Source of the DNA: Arthrobacter hankyongi
GTDB lineage: Bacteria; Actinomycetota; Actinomycetes; Actinomycetales; Micrococcaceae
Direction of reading: 5' to 3'
Length of the DNA stretch: 64,000 bases
Assembly (NCBI RefSeq): GCF_022012395.1
Contig: NZ_JAKLTQ010000002.1
Location: 248,001 to 312,000 of the forward strand
In this document: in pieces, positions 1 through 9,232 of the stretch
Layout of the letters: each line of letters starts with the position of its first letter
Position numbering within the stretch: the stretch's first letter is position 1
Notes under the pieces: generated by a model
The model's input: the letters and a program-made list of their open reading frames with translations, nothing else
Database searches by the model: none
Told to the model about the DNA's origin: nothing
Program-made: the position numbers and the translations under genes

Positions 1-66
1 GAACAGGCCATGGCTGATGCCTCCAGCGGCAAAGTCATCAAGCCCGTGCTGACCTTCAACCCGTAA
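1..66 (+). CDS. C-terminal fragment of an upstream protein, possibly a zinc-type alcohol dehydrogenase
   Basis: The window opens inside a reading frame giving 21 residues ending GKVIKPVLTFNP and a TAA stop. The end resembles the last strand of medium-chain (MDR) dehydrogenases, which often finish with G-x-V-x-x-x-V. This is a weak resemblance from a short tail. The next gene starts 9 bases downstream and its ribosome-binding site (AAGGAG) overlaps this stop codon, so the two are probably cotranscribed. Confidence 0.4.
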   Translation, partial: EQAMADASSGKVIKPVLTFNP

Positions 67-75
67 GGAGCCCCC

Positions 76-1086
76 GTGCTGACCAAGGAAACCAATTTCA
101 ACCCCACCGGAATCGACCCCATCGACGAACTCCCGCTGGCGCAGCCGCCGGAAGAGGACCTGTGGGCGGAGAACTTCTGCTATCAGGCCTGGGACCGGGA
201 ACAGGACCTCGGCGTCTGGGTCCACATCGCCCGCATGCCCTACGACAAGTCGATCTGGCGGGAAACGGTCATCGTCTTCCTGCCGGACAACCGCTACTTC
301 CTGTCCCGGGCCTTCGCCCGCGGGGCCCACGAGGCCGGTCCCGGCTCCGCCGGCATCAAGCTCAGCTGCATCGAGCCTTTCCGCCGCTTCCGGCTGCAGT
401 TCGACGGCGTCGGCCGGTACGTGACCCAGGCCGACGTCGAGGACGGCGCCCTGCGCGACGGACTGGCCCAGCCGTTCCAGCTGGACCTGCAGTTCGACGC
501 CGCCGCGCCGCTGTGGGACATGAGCGCGCATTTGAAGAACCAGCACTTCGCCACCATGCACCATGAGCAGACCTGCCTGGCCACGGGCACCATCCATGCC
601 CGGGGGGAGACCTTCATCATGGAGAAGGCCGGTGCCATGCGGGACCACTCGCGCGGTCCCCGCGACTTCTCCAAGCTCAACAGCCACATCTGGTTCAACG
701 CCGTCTTCCCCAGCGGCAAGTCCTTTAACGTACTGGCGAACTATGAACGCAAGACCGGCAACTCGATCGCCCGCGGCTTCGTCAGCGACGGCACGACTTT
801 CCATGATTTCGCCATGGAGCCGTCCTTCCTGAAGGATCCCGACAAGCCGTTCGAGATCGAGAACCTGAAGCTATCCAACGCGGAATCGACATTTGAGATC
901 GGCATCGAGGTCCTGCGCGTGCTGCCCATGGCCATGCGCATTCCCAATGACCTGGTGCTGGGCAAGGAAGCCGCCGGGGACGGGCGGGGCAACCGGCTAT
1001 ACGAAGGCCGGGCCCGCTACACCTGGGACGGCGAGGAAGCCTACGGGCATATCGAGCGCAGCTGTCCGCTGGTGCCGGAAGCCTGA
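76..1086 (+). CDS. DUF7064-like (CrtC/AttH lipocalin-fold) protein
   Basis: The protein has 336 residues, no signal peptide and no membrane segment. The start is GTG 76, chosen because AAGGAG lies a few bases upstream. Residues 163-197 carry EQ..LATG followed by RDHSRGPRD, the pattern of the family once annotated as hydroxyneurosporene synthase-like and now DUF7064/DUF7065. A second family member lies at 28554-29591. The fold is related to carotenoid 1,2-hydratase and AttH, but no reaction is established for this branch, so no enzymatic role is assigned. It is followed after 20 bases by a phosphotransferase-fold gene, and the second copy is also paired with such a gene. This suggests the two act on the same substrate. 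The family call is by motif only. Confidence 0.7.
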   Translation: MLTKETNFNPTGIDPIDELPLAQPPEEDLWAENFCYQAWDREQDLGVWVHIARMPYDKSIWRETVIVFLPDNRYFLSRAFARGAHEAGPGSAGIKLSCIEPFRRFRLQFDGVGRYVTQADVEDGALRDGLAQPFQLDLQFDAAAPLWDMSAHLKNQHFATMHHEQTCLATGTIHARGETFIMEKAGAMRDHSRGPRDFSKLNSHIWFNAVFPSGKSFNVLANYERKTGNSIARGFVSDGTTFHDFAMEPSFLKDPDKPFEIENLKLSNAESTFEIGIEVLRVLPMAMRIPNDLVLGKEAAGDGRGNRLYEGRARYTWDGEEAYGHIERSCPLVPEA

Positions 1087-1106
1087 GGGGAAGCCGAGGA
1101 GGAACC

Positions 1107-2420
1107 ATGACCGTCGACAACGACCACCGCGTCGCCCCGGCGTCCCTGTCCGATGAACTCAAGGTCGCCAACTGGCTTCTGACCAACGCGGTGGAGACCC
1201 TGCAGTGCTCCGTGGTGCCCGCCCTAGAGAGCGCGGGGCAGCGGCTGCCCGCGGCCCATGCCTCACGCAGCGCCCACATCCTGGCCTGGCTGTCCGAACG
1301 GCTTGGAAACCTGTCCGCGGACCCCGAGGCCTATGCGGGCGTGCACGACCTGGCCGGGGAAATCGCCCAGATGGGGGCCAGCGCCGACCGGGTCTTGGAA
1401 CTGCTCAACCCGCCAAGCCCGGACACCGTGTCCCGGGCCGCGATCGACGTCGCCGGCCTCGAAGCCTACCTGCGCTCCGACCCCTTGGCCGGCCCCGATG
1501 TATGCCTCGGCGACGTGGTGCAGCTGCCCGGCGGCCGGTCCAAAACCACCCTGGCCCTGACCCTTCACGACGCTGCCGGCTACCCGCGCGAGGTCATTAT
1601 GCGCAAGGACCAGGAAACCAAGATGAACGGCACCTCCGTGGTGGCCGAAGCAGGGCTGCTGGAACGGCTCCACCGGGCCGGACTGAAGGTTCCCAAGCCG
1701 CTGCGCTTGGAGACCGATCCGGGCCGCCTTGGCTCGGCGTTCCTGATCATGGAGCGGCTGCGCGGCACTACGGCCGGGGACGTTTTCGAACCCCCCGCCA
1801 ATGAAGGCCTGGCCCTGCAGCTGGCCGAGCAGGTGGGCCTGCTGCACGCGATCGGGGTGGAGGACGTCGCCGACGATCCGTTCCTGGCCGGTAAGGACCT
1901 GACCTCGGAACAGCTGAAGGCCCAGCTGGCGGAATTCCGGCAAACCGTGGAACAGTACAGCGCACCGTATGCCAGCGTGCTGGGCGCGCTGGACTGGCTC
2001 GAGGCGCATGTGGACGGCATCGAGGCCCGGCAGGTCCTGGTCCACGGTGACTTGGGCTTCCACAACGTCCTGGCAGACGGGAACGAGCTGACCGGCGTGC
2101 TGGACTGGGAGCTGGCCCATTTGGGCCACCCCGCCCGCGACCTGGGCTACCTGCGCAGCACCATCGAGATGATGACCACGTGGCCGCTCTTCCTGGAGGT
2201 CTACCACGAGGCCGGCGGCGTTGAATGCGATGCGCTGGCGGTGGACTTCTACATGCTGTTCTCCAGCGTCTGGCTTTACCAGCACCTGAGCCGCACCGGC
2301 CGCCTGCGCTTCGAGTCCAACGCGCGGCACATCGAATACGCCAACTCCTACATGGTGCTGCTACCGAACATGCGGTTGCGCCTGGCCCGCGAGCTGGAGG
2401 CGGTCCTGGACCGCCACTGA
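1107..2420 (+). CDS. Aminoglycoside-phosphotransferase-fold kinase with N-terminal helical extension
   Basis: The protein has 437 residues. About 130 N-terminal residues form a helical, leucine-rich extension. An APH/choline-kinase fold follows, with the catalytic loop HGDLGFHN (H313, D315) and the metal-binding DWELAHLG (D333). The N-terminal part of the kinase has PGGRSKTTLAL, a P-loop-like segment usual in the acyl-CoA-linked branch of this family. Such proteins are common in actinobacterial lipid and aromatic catabolic clusters and are not drug-resistance enzymes there. The phosphate acceptor is unknown. An AGGAGGA site precedes ATG 1107. The gene is 20 bases from the DUF7064-like gene and has a paralog at 29616-31052. 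A 121-base gap with repeats separates it from the next gene. Confidence 0.85.
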   Translation: MTVDNDHRVAPASLSDELKVANWLLTNAVETLQCSVVPALESAGQRLPAAHASRSAHILAWLSERLGNLSADPEAYAGVHDLAGEIAQMGASADRVLELLNPPSPDTVSRAAIDVAGLEAYLRSDPLAGPDVCLGDVVQLPGGRSKTTLALTLHDAAGYPREVIMRKDQETKMNGTSVVAEAGLLERLHRAGLKVPKPLRLETDPGRLGSAFLIMERLRGTTAGDVFEPPANEGLALQLAEQVGLLHAIGVEDVADDPFLAGKDLTSEQLKAQLAEFRQTVEQYSAPYASVLGALDWLEAHVDGIEARQVLVHGDLGFHNVLADGNELTGVLDWELAHLGHPARDLGYLRSTIEMMTTWPLFLEVYHEAGGVECDALAVDFYMLFSSVWLYQHLSRTGRLRFESNARHIEYANSYMVLLPNMRLRLARELEAVLDRH

Positions 2421-2470
2421 CGCGGCGGCGCGGAGGCATGCGGCGGGAGTTCGGAAATATCATTGAATAT

Positions 2471-2500
2471 AACGAAATCACGTGAAATACTACGAAATAC
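2471..2500 (+). repeat. Three 10-bp direct repeats in a promoter region
   Basis: Three head-to-tail decamers (AACGAAATCA, CGTGAAATAC, TACGAAATAC) start at 2471, 2481 and 2491, one helical turn apart. They share the CGAAAT core of the palindrome found at 9704, 38689 and 50135. The last copy is a perfect right half (CTACGAAATA, 2490-2499) of that palindrome; the left half is poor. This stretch is much more AT-rich than its surroundings. It lies 42 bases before the Rieske gene and is probably its control region. Confidence 0.5.
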
Positions 2501-2541
2501 CGAATTCTTGACATCACGAGCAAAGGGGTGAGGGGTAGAGC

Positions 2542-3858
2542 ATGAAGCCGGAGGAACAGAAGCAGCTGCTGATGGACATCCAGCCCGGTACGCCAATGAA
2601 CCGCGCCATCCAGCGGTACTGGCTGCCGGTGTGTTTGACGCGGGATGTGGCCGAGCCGGACTGCGATCCGATCCGCGTGCGGGTCCTGGGGACGGACTAT
2701 GTCGTCTTCCGGGATTCCGAGGGCCGTGTGGGCATCCTGGACGAGTTGTGCACGCACCGCAGCGCGTCGCTGTGCCTGGGCCGGAACGAGCAGGGCGGCC
2801 TGCGCTGCCTCTACCACGGCTGGAAGTTCGCCGTCGATGGCACCATCGTCGACGCCCCGAACGTGAAGGACCCCCGCTTCAAGGAACGCGTCCGCCAGCC
2901 GGCGTTCGCGGTCCGGGAAGCCGGCAGCATCGTCTGGGGCTATTTCGGCCCGGCCGAGCACGAGCCGCCGTTTCCGCACTACCCGTTCTTCGACCTCCCG
3001 GAAGAAAACCGGGTCGTGGAACTGGTGGTGGCGTCGGCGAACTACACACGTGTGGTCGAAGGCCTGCTCGATTCTTCCCACACCGGGGTGCTGCACCAGG
3101 ACGCCCTGGCCCAGCTGGCCAAGGGGGAGGGTCCGGCCCCGTCCTTTGGCGGCCGCCGCCGGGTATCCACCGGCGCCGTCCTCGCCAAGGACCTGTCCCC
3201 GGACATCGAAGTCCAGGAAACCGACTTCGGCCTCCGGTACGCTGCCGTACGCGAGTACAAGGATGCCGAGGGCAAGAAGGCGCGTGCGGCGCGCATCACC
3301 ACCTTCGCCTTCCCGACGACGATCTGCGTGCCGCCGGACAACCTGATGCAGATCACCCTGCCGGTGGAGAATGACCGTTCCCACTTCTTTATGGTCTTTT
3401 GGGACCCCACCCGGGAGATCGGCGTCGGGGCGGCCCGCCAGGAGGTGCTGGAATACTACGGCATCGACCAGACCGCGATGGACAAGTGGGGCCTGGGCCG
3501 TGAGTTCCACGACCTCCCCGACCGCCCCAATACACAGAACAACTGGGGCCAGGACCGGGAGGCCATGCGCCGCGGCGAAAGCTTCACCGGCATGTACCGC
3601 TTCATTCCGGAGGACTTCGGTGTCAGCGGGTCCATGGGAGCCACGGACCGCTTTCCGATGGAGCATCTGGTGCCCTCCGACCTGGCCATCGCCCGCTTCC
3701 GCCGGCGGATGATCGATAACGCCACGCGGCTCGAGCGCGGCGAGGACGTCCACGGCCTGGCTCCGAAAGAGCCCATTCGGGCGGGATTCGTGACCCTCGC
3801 CGAGGGCGAGTCCTGGCAGGACCACTTCGCGGCGCAAGCTCCGGCCCCGACGGCATGA
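2542..3858 (+). CDS. Rieske aromatic-ring-type oxygenase, large subunit
   Basis: The protein has 438 residues, typical for phthalate-4,5-dioxygenase-type Rieske oxygenases. The [2Fe-2S] ligands are C70, H72, C89 and H92 (CTHR and CLYHGWKF). The mononuclear iron site is EGLLDSSHTGVLH, with bridging D177 and ligands H180 and H185. It should be a cytoplasmic homo-oligomer that hydroxylates or demethylates a carboxylated substrate using electrons from a reductase. No ferredoxin or reductase lies nearby; the only candidate is at 55674-56642. The stop overlaps the start of the next gene, a fused CoA-transferase. A paralogous oxygenase lies at 53140-54489. The substrate is unknown. Confidence 0.9.
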   Translation: MKPEEQKQLLMDIQPGTPMNRAIQRYWLPVCLTRDVAEPDCDPIRVRVLGTDYVVFRDSEGRVGILDELCTHRSASLCLGRNEQGGLRCLYHGWKFAVDGTIVDAPNVKDPRFKERVRQPAFAVREAGSIVWGYFGPAEHEPPFPHYPFFDLPEENRVVELVVASANYTRVVEGLLDSSHTGVLHQDALAQLAKGEGPAPSFGGRRRVSTGAVLAKDLSPDIEVQETDFGLRYAAVREYKDAEGKKARAARITTFAFPTTICVPPDNLMQITLPVENDRSHFFMVFWDPTREIGVGAARQEVLEYYGIDQTAMDKWGLGREFHDLPDRPNTQNNWGQDREAMRRGESFTGMYRFIPEDFGVSGSMGATDRFPMEHLVPSDLAIARFRRRMIDNATRLERGEDVHGLAPKEPIRAGFVTLAEGESWQDHFAAQAPAPTA

Positions 3859-6134
3859 GCACCCCAGGGCTGCGCGGGTCCGTTGACGCCGGGCCTGCCG
3901 GTATCAACGGCCTGCGCGTCCTCGACCTGGGTACCGGATTGCCGACGGCGGTCACGGTCCGGCTGCTGGCGGGGGCGGGAGCGCAGGTTTTCCGCGTGGA
4001 CCATCCCGGCCGCGAGGTGTTCGGGCAGCTGTACCCTGCACTCGACTGGTGGAACCGGGGAACGCGGCTCGTCCAGGCCGCCGAGGTCGCGGCGCTGCTG
4101 GAGACGGTGGACGTCTGCCTGCTCGGCGGCGAAGACCACCCCGACGCCGTGGCCGCGCTGCAACTGGATGCAGCCGAGCTCAGCCACCGGCATCCGCGGC
4201 TGGTGGTGCTGGAGATCGGCGGCTACGTCCCCGGGACTCCGGACACCACCCCGGCGACGGACCTGCTGGTCCAGGCCAGGACCGGATTCGTGTTCGAACA
4301 GTTCAACAACAGGCCGGTGCACATCGCCTTCGCCCCTGCGCTTTACGGTTCCGGGCTGCTGGGGGCCATGGGTGTTTGGGCCGCCCTGCTGCAGCGGCTC
4401 CGGACCGGCAGCGGGCAGCTGGTCAGGGTCAGCTTCCAGCAGGCGCTGGCGCTGTTCTGGCAGCAGATCTGGCTCAAGGCCGGACAACCTGACCGCGACT
4501 TCGACATGTTCGCGCCCCGGGACGTGCGGCACCTGATCTTCCGCTGCCAGGACGGGGACTACGTGCAGCTGGTCCTGGGGGTTCCCGGGGCGTTGGGCAA
4601 GGTCCACCGCGTGCTCGGCATCCCAGGCGAGGTGGATCCGCAGGACCGCGGCGTACCCAGCCTCTCCCGGGGGGTGGAGAACTACTTCGCCGACCGCGGC
4701 CTGCTGGCACGCTACGTGGCCCGGCGCCGGCGCCCGGAACTGATCCGGGCGCTGAAGGACGCCGGACTGGCCGCCGAACCTGTCCTCCCGCCGGGTGAAT
4801 GCTTTGACGACCCGCAGGTCGTCGCGGCAGGGCTGGTGGAACGCAGCGCCGCAGGCTGGGAATACGGTGGGAACCCCATCAACCTGGGATTCACGGATCC
4901 CGCATCTTCCGGCCGCAGCACCGGTGAACCGGACCGCGTCACGGACATCGGAGCCGCCGCGGACGCCGCGGAGACCGCCCCGCTGGCAGGGATCAGGATC
5001 GTCGACCTCGGCAACTGGGTGGCCGGCCCGTTCGCCTCGAAGCTGCTGGCAGACCTGGGCGCCGACGTCATCTCCGTGGAGCCGCCCGCCGGACTGTCGA
5101 ACCTGACCGGAATCCGCAACGCCTGGGCGGCCAACCGCGGCAAGCGCAGCATCGTCGTCGACCTTAAGAGTGAGGACGGGCAGCGGACCATCCGGGAACT
5201 TGTCCGCACCGCCGACGCCGTCCACCACAATTTCCGGGTCGGCGTTGCCGAGGGGCTGGGGCTGGGGGAGGATGATCTTTGCCGCCTGCGCCCCGACTTG
5301 GTCTACCTGCACACCAGCGCCTACGGCCGCTCCGGTCCCAAGGCCGCGGACAGCGGATTCGACATGGTTATGCAGGCCCTGTGCGGTCACGAAGTCCGTG
5401 CCGGCGGTGAAGGCAACGAACCGCTGTGGTACCGCTCGCCGTTCATCGACTACGGGGCCGGGGCCCTCGGCGCCGTGGGACTGCTGGCCGGGTTGTATGA
5501 ACGGGCCGCCACCGGCCGGGCTGTTACGGTCCACACCAGCCTGCTGGCGGCGGCGGTCTTCCTGCGCGGGGAACTGGCCCGGCGGCCCGACGGCTCGGTC
5601 GCCGGAGCTCCACTGCTGTCGCGCGACCTGTGCGGCCTGCATCCGGCCGAGTGCCTCTACCAGGCACGGGACGGGTGGATTGCCGTTGCCGCCCGCGGCA
5701 CCACGATGCGCCGCAGGCTCGGCGAAGCCCTGGACATCCGGCTGCCTGCCGACGACGCCGGGTGGGGGCCCCGGGAACAGGAAACCATCGCTGCCGCCGT
5801 CCGGCCGCGCAGCTCCGGCGACGTCCTGGCCGTCCTGGCCGCCGCCGGCATCTGGGCAGTGAAATGTGCAGAAGATGCCTTCATCGAACTGCTGGCCGGG
5901 GAAGCCAACAGGCAGGCGAACCTGGTCATCACCGCCCCGGACGGCCGGTATGGGCACATTACCGGCTGCTTCGGGCCGCTGATCAGCTTCTCCGGCTGGA
6001 CCCCCGATCCCCGCGGGTTCCGCTCGGCACCGCTGCCGGACGAACACGCCGCGGAGATCCTGGCCGAACTGGGCCTTGGCTCCGGCCCTGCAGCCGGCCT
6101 GCTCAATACCACGACTCCAGCAACGTCCCACTGA
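3855..6134 (+). CDS. Tandem-fused CaiB/BaiF (class III) CoA-transferase, copy 1
   Basis: The protein has 759 residues and contains two class III CoA-transferase domains, about 18-360 and 376-755. A normal family member is about 400 residues with one domain. Each half keeps the motif around the catalytic aspartate: ATDLLVQARTG (D136) and SGFDMVMQALCG (D503). The N-terminal half is the more divergent. The second half has the classic VAGPFASKLLADLGADV entry strand. The enzyme should move CoA from a donor acyl-CoA to a carboxylate through an aspartyl-CoA thioester. It overlaps the Rieske gene by ATGA and is followed by an enoyl-CoA hydratase. Two further fused paralogs lie at 7002 and 17272. Confidence 0.88.
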   Translation: MSTPGLRGSVDAGPAGINGLRVLDLGTGLPTAVTVRLLAGAGAQVFRVDHPGREVFGQLYPALDWWNRGTRLVQAAEVAALLETVDVCLLGGEDHPDAVAALQLDAAELSHRHPRLVVLEIGGYVPGTPDTTPATDLLVQARTGFVFEQFNNRPVHIAFAPALYGSGLLGAMGVWAALLQRLRTGSGQLVRVSFQQALALFWQQIWLKAGQPDRDFDMFAPRDVRHLIFRCQDGDYVQLVLGVPGALGKVHRVLGIPGEVDPQDRGVPSLSRGVENYFADRGLLARYVARRRRPELIRALKDAGLAAEPVLPPGECFDDPQVVAAGLVERSAAGWEYGGNPINLGFTDPASSGRSTGEPDRVTDIGAAADAAETAPLAGIRIVDLGNWVAGPFASKLLADLGADVISVEPPAGLSNLTGIRNAWAANRGKRSIVVDLKSEDGQRTIRELVRTADAVHHNFRVGVAEGLGLGEDDLCRLRPDLVYLHTSAYGRSGPKAADSGFDMVMQALCGHEVRAGGEGNEPLWYRSPFIDYGAGALGAVGLLAGLYERAATGRAVTVHTSLLAAAVFLRGELARRPDGSVAGAPLLSRDLCGLHPAECLYQARDGWIAVAARGTTMRRRLGEALDIRLPADDAGWGPREQETIAAAVRPRSSGDVLAVLAAAGIWAVKCAEDAFIELLAGEANRQANLVITAPDGRYGHITGCFGPLISFSGWTPDPRGFRSAPLPDEHAAEILAELGLGSGPAAGLLNTTTPATSH

Positions 6135-6150
6135 CCAAAGGAAATACGAG

Positions 6151-6990
6151 ATGACCACGACCAATTACCAGACCATCGAATTCACCAACGACGGCAGGAT
6201 CGCCTACCTGAAGCTGAACCGTCCCGAGCGGCTGAATGCGCTCAGCGACCAACTGGAATCCGAGATCCGCACCGCCCTGATGGAATTCGACCTCGACGAC
6301 CGGCTGTGGGTGCTCATCATCCACGGCGAGGGCAAGGCCTTTTGCGCCGGCCTGGACGTCAAGGAGCACAGCTCCTTCTCCTTCGGCTCGGACGACCAGA
6401 CCCGTTCCGAAAAGGCCCTCGCGGCACTGCGCGCCGGCCATCTGGGCGGGGCGCAGCACCTGCGCGGCACCGGCGGCGAAGGCTGGCTGGGCCGCACCGC
6501 CAACTACAAGCCGGTCATCGCCGCGGTCCACGGCTATGCGCTGGGCGGCGGCGCGCATCTGGCCGCCGAGTGCGACCTCATCGTGGCCGCAGAGGATGCC
6601 CGCTTCGCCATCGCCGAGACCATGACCGGCATGTCCGGCTCCCGCACCTGGGCCAAGATCAAGACCTTCATGCCCTCGAAGGTGGCCTCCGAGATGCTGA
6701 TCACCGGCCGCCGGATGGAGGCAGCCGAACTCTACCGCCTGGGCCTGGTCAACCGCCTGGTGCCCGAAGGACAGCACCTGAAAGCTGCCGAGGAACTGGC
6801 CCGCGAGGTGCTCCAGGCCCCGCCGCTGGCCACCCGCGACGCCGTCCGCGTCACCCGCAAGCAGTGGGTTCCGCTGGCCACCGAGCTGGACGAGCAGATG
6901 CAGCTCTCACGGCTGGACCTGACCAACGATTTCCGCGAGGCCAACCGCGCCTTCGCGGAAAAGCGCACGCCGAACTTCCAGGCCAACTGA
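6151..6990 (+). CDS. Enoyl-CoA hydratase/isomerase family protein
   Basis: The protein has 279 residues. ATG 6151 was chosen over an upstream in-frame start because AAAGGA lies just before it and the domain starts at once. The oxyanion-hole motifs FCAGLD and GYALGGG are present. Of the two catalytic acids of rat hydratase, the second appears kept (E156 in FAIAETMTG), but the first is replaced by histidine (GGGAHLAAECD, H136). This change occurs in crotonases with other reactions, so simple hydration is not certain. It sits between two fused CoA-transferases and should act on the CoA ester they make. Confidence 0.88.
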   Translation: MTTTNYQTIEFTNDGRIAYLKLNRPERLNALSDQLESEIRTALMEFDLDDRLWVLIIHGEGKAFCAGLDVKEHSSFSFGSDDQTRSEKALAALRAGHLGGAQHLRGTGGEGWLGRTANYKPVIAAVHGYALGGGAHLAAECDLIVAAEDARFAIAETMTGMSGSRTWAKIKTFMPSKVASEMLITGRRMEAAELYRLGLVNRLVPEGQHLKAAEELAREVLQAPPLATRDAVRVTRKQWVPLATELDEQMQLSRLDLTNDFREANRAFAEKRTPNFQAN

Positions 6991-7001
6991 TCGGCCCCGG
7001 T

Positions 7002-9212
7002 ATGGCAACGCAGAGCCGCCGGGGATTCTCGTCCCCCGCGGAATTGACCGTCGTCGACCTTGGTACCGGCATGGGCGCCGCGCTGTGCGCCAAAATGCTG
7101 GCCGAGGCCGGCATGACGGTGCACCGCTTTGCCCCCCAGGGCGACGAGGTCTTCGACGCCATCTATCCGGCCCACCGTGGCTGGCGCTCCGGCGCCATCA
7201 GGGGGAACCCGGAAGACCTTGAAGACCGGCTGGCCGCCGCCGACATCTGCATTGTCGGCGGCGAGGACCACCCCGAGGCGGCCACCCGCCGGGATGCGGC
7301 CGAGATTTCCCGGCGCCATCCCCATCTGGTGGTCCTGGACCTGGCCGGCTACGTGCCCGGCTTTGCCCCGGATGCCCCGGCCGTGGACCTGCTGGTCCAG
7401 GCCCGGTCGGGAATGGTGGCCGAGCAGTACAGTGACCGGCCGTTGTGCTTCGCCGTGCCGTTTCCGACCTACGGCCAGGCGATGCTCGCGGTGCTGGGTG
7501 CCTGGACTGCCCTGATCGAGCGGCTGCAGAGCGCTCGCGGCCAGGTGGTGACCGCGTCGCTGCAGCAGGGGGCGGCACTGCTCATGCTGCCCTTCTGGGT
7601 CGGCGCCGAACGCCCGGACGCCGAATTCGCCAAGGTCACCCCCAAGGACGTGCAGCATCTGATCTTCCGCTGCAAGGACGGCACGTTCATCCAGTTCGTC
7701 ATGGGAGTGCCCTCGGCAGTCCAGAAGCTCTACCGGATCCTGGACATCCCCGTCGAGGCCGACCCGGCCGACCGCGGTATCCCCAAGGTGGGGACTCCGG
7801 TGGAGAAATTCTTCGGTGACCGGCCCCTGATTGCCCAGTACGTGGCCAGGAAGAACCGGGCGGAGATTCTGGCGGCCGCACTGGCCGTCGGATTGCCCGC
7901 CGGGCCGGTGCTGGAACCGGGGGAGTTCTGGACGGACGAGCAGCTGGCGGCCAACGGCATTCTCGACGAGCGCGAGGACGCCGTCGGCGTCGGCAGCCCC
8001 TTCGGGATCTCCGGCCTGATTCCGGGCAACGGCCCGCGGCAGGGGCAGCCGACGGGCCCGGCACCCTTGAGCGGCATCCGGGTGCTGGACCTGGGCTCCT
8101 ACGTGGCCGGGCCCTTCACCTCGCGGTTGCTCGCGGACCTGGGCGCCACCGTGATCAAGGTCGAAGGCCTGGGCGGCGATCCCAACCGCGGCCTGCAGCG
8201 GCACTTCCTGGCCTGCCAGGCAGGCAAGCAGGATATGGTCATCGACCTTAAATCCGCGGCCGGGGCCGGAGTCATGCAGCGGCTGCTGGCGAGCACCGAC
8301 GTCGTGACCCATAACTTCCGGCTCGGCGTGGCCGAGCGTCTCGGGCTGGCGCCGGAGGACATCCGCCGCCGGCAGCCGCAGGCCCTGACCCTGCACACCA
8401 TGTCCTTCGGGCCCGAGGGTCCCCGTGCCAAGGATCCGGGGTTCGACATGGTCATCCAGGCCATGGTGGGCCTGGAACGCCGGGCCGGCGGGCCGGGCAA
8501 CGATCCGCTGTGGTACCGGACGCCCTACCTGGACTACGTGACCGGGACCCTGGGGGCCGTCGGGGTGCTGATGGCCATCTACGAACAGAAGGCAACCGGT
8601 AGCGCCAGCGACGTTTGGGTCAGTCTGCTCAATGCCGGCATGTTCCTGATGTCGGACCTGGAACGCGGCCTTGACGGCGGCTTCCGGGGGATCCCGGAAC
8701 TCGACGCCGAACGGCTGGGAACCCATCCCGCCGAACGCCTGTACCGCACCGCCGATGGCTGGATCGCCGTCGTGGCCCGGAACGAGCAAAGCGCCGGGGA
8801 ACTGTGGTGGCGCGCCACCGGGGATCCGGTGGCCCCGCCCCGCCAGGAGTGGGGCGATCCGGTGGCCAGCCGGCTGGCGGGAATCATTGTCGGCTGGACG
8901 ACCGAACAGGCAGTACATGAGCTCTCCGGCGACGGCGTCTGGGTCGAGGAGTGCCGGTTCGACGGACTCGTCGAACTGCGCGATTCACCGGCAGCACGCG
9001 AGGCGCTGCTGTACACCAGCCGGCCGGACGGGCGCTACGGGCGGATCATGGGACCGGTGGGTCCGCTCGTGTCCTTCTCCCGCACCAGCCTCTCAGCGGA
9101 AGGCCTTGGCGGCACTCCGGAATCCGGCGCACACACCGCACCGATCCTTAAATACCTGGGCTATACCGACGGCGAGATCGACGACCTCTACCGGGCCAGC
9201 GCGGTCCGCTGA
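7002..9212 (+). CDS. Tandem-fused CaiB/BaiF CoA-transferase, copy 2
   Basis: The start is ATG 7002, giving 736 residues. The open frame runs further upstream, but that part only shadows the hydratase gene. The N-terminal domain spans about 12-345 with AVDLLVQARSG (D129). The C-terminal domain spans about 354-730 with PGFDMVIQAMVG (D482). Architecture and linker match the 3855-6134 protein, so the two arose by duplication of an already fused gene. Eleven bases separate it from the hydratase. Possibly the three fused proteins use different acids or donors, or assemble together; nothing in the sequence decides this. Confidence 0.87.
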   Translation: MATQSRRGFSSPAELTVVDLGTGMGAALCAKMLAEAGMTVHRFAPQGDEVFDAIYPAHRGWRSGAIRGNPEDLEDRLAAADICIVGGEDHPEAATRRDAAEISRRHPHLVVLDLAGYVPGFAPDAPAVDLLVQARSGMVAEQYSDRPLCFAVPFPTYGQAMLAVLGAWTALIERLQSARGQVVTASLQQGAALLMLPFWVGAERPDAEFAKVTPKDVQHLIFRCKDGTFIQFVMGVPSAVQKLYRILDIPVEADPADRGIPKVGTPVEKFFGDRPLIAQYVARKNRAEILAAALAVGLPAGPVLEPGEFWTDEQLAANGILDEREDAVGVGSPFGISGLIPGNGPRQGQPTGPAPLSGIRVLDLGSYVAGPFTSRLLADLGATVIKVEGLGGDPNRGLQRHFLACQAGKQDMVIDLKSAAGAGVMQRLLASTDVVTHNFRLGVAERLGLAPEDIRRRQPQALTLHTMSFGPEGPRAKDPGFDMVIQAMVGLERRAGGPGNDPLWYRTPYLDYVTGTLGAVGVLMAIYEQKATGSASDVWVSLLNAGMFLMSDLERGLDGGFRGIPELDAERLGTHPAERLYRTADGWIAVVARNEQSAGELWWRATGDPVAPPRQEWGDPVASRLAGIIVGWTTEQAVHELSGDGVWVEECRFDGLVELRDSPAAREALLYTSRPDGRYGRIMGPVGPLVSFSRTSLSAEGLGGTPESGAHTAPILKYLGYTDGEIDDLYRASAVR

Positions 9213-9232
9213 ATCTGACGAGAGGAGCTCCC

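Noticed and set aside
1107-2420. Antibiotic-resistance aminoglycoside phosphotransferase
   Set aside because: The fold is shared, but the N-terminal extension, the catabolic context and the paralog beside another DUF7064-like gene point to a metabolic kinase.
2508-2513. A perfect TTGACA as -35 element before the Rieske gene
   Set aside because: A -10 element at 16-18 bases would fall onto the ribosome-binding site and start codon; no TATAAT-like sequence is at that place.
3456-6164. A 902-codon open frame on the minus strand, and similar long ones at 1768-3837 and 6732-8918
   Set aside because: They run opposite well-motivated CoA-transferase, Rieske and kinase genes, have no domain motif and come from the scarcity of stop codons in high-GC DNA.
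6306-7001. Upstream extension of the second fused CoA-transferase
   Set aside because: It overlaps the enoyl-CoA hydratase in another frame, is arginine/proline-rich shadow sequence, and the domain starts right after ATG 7002.
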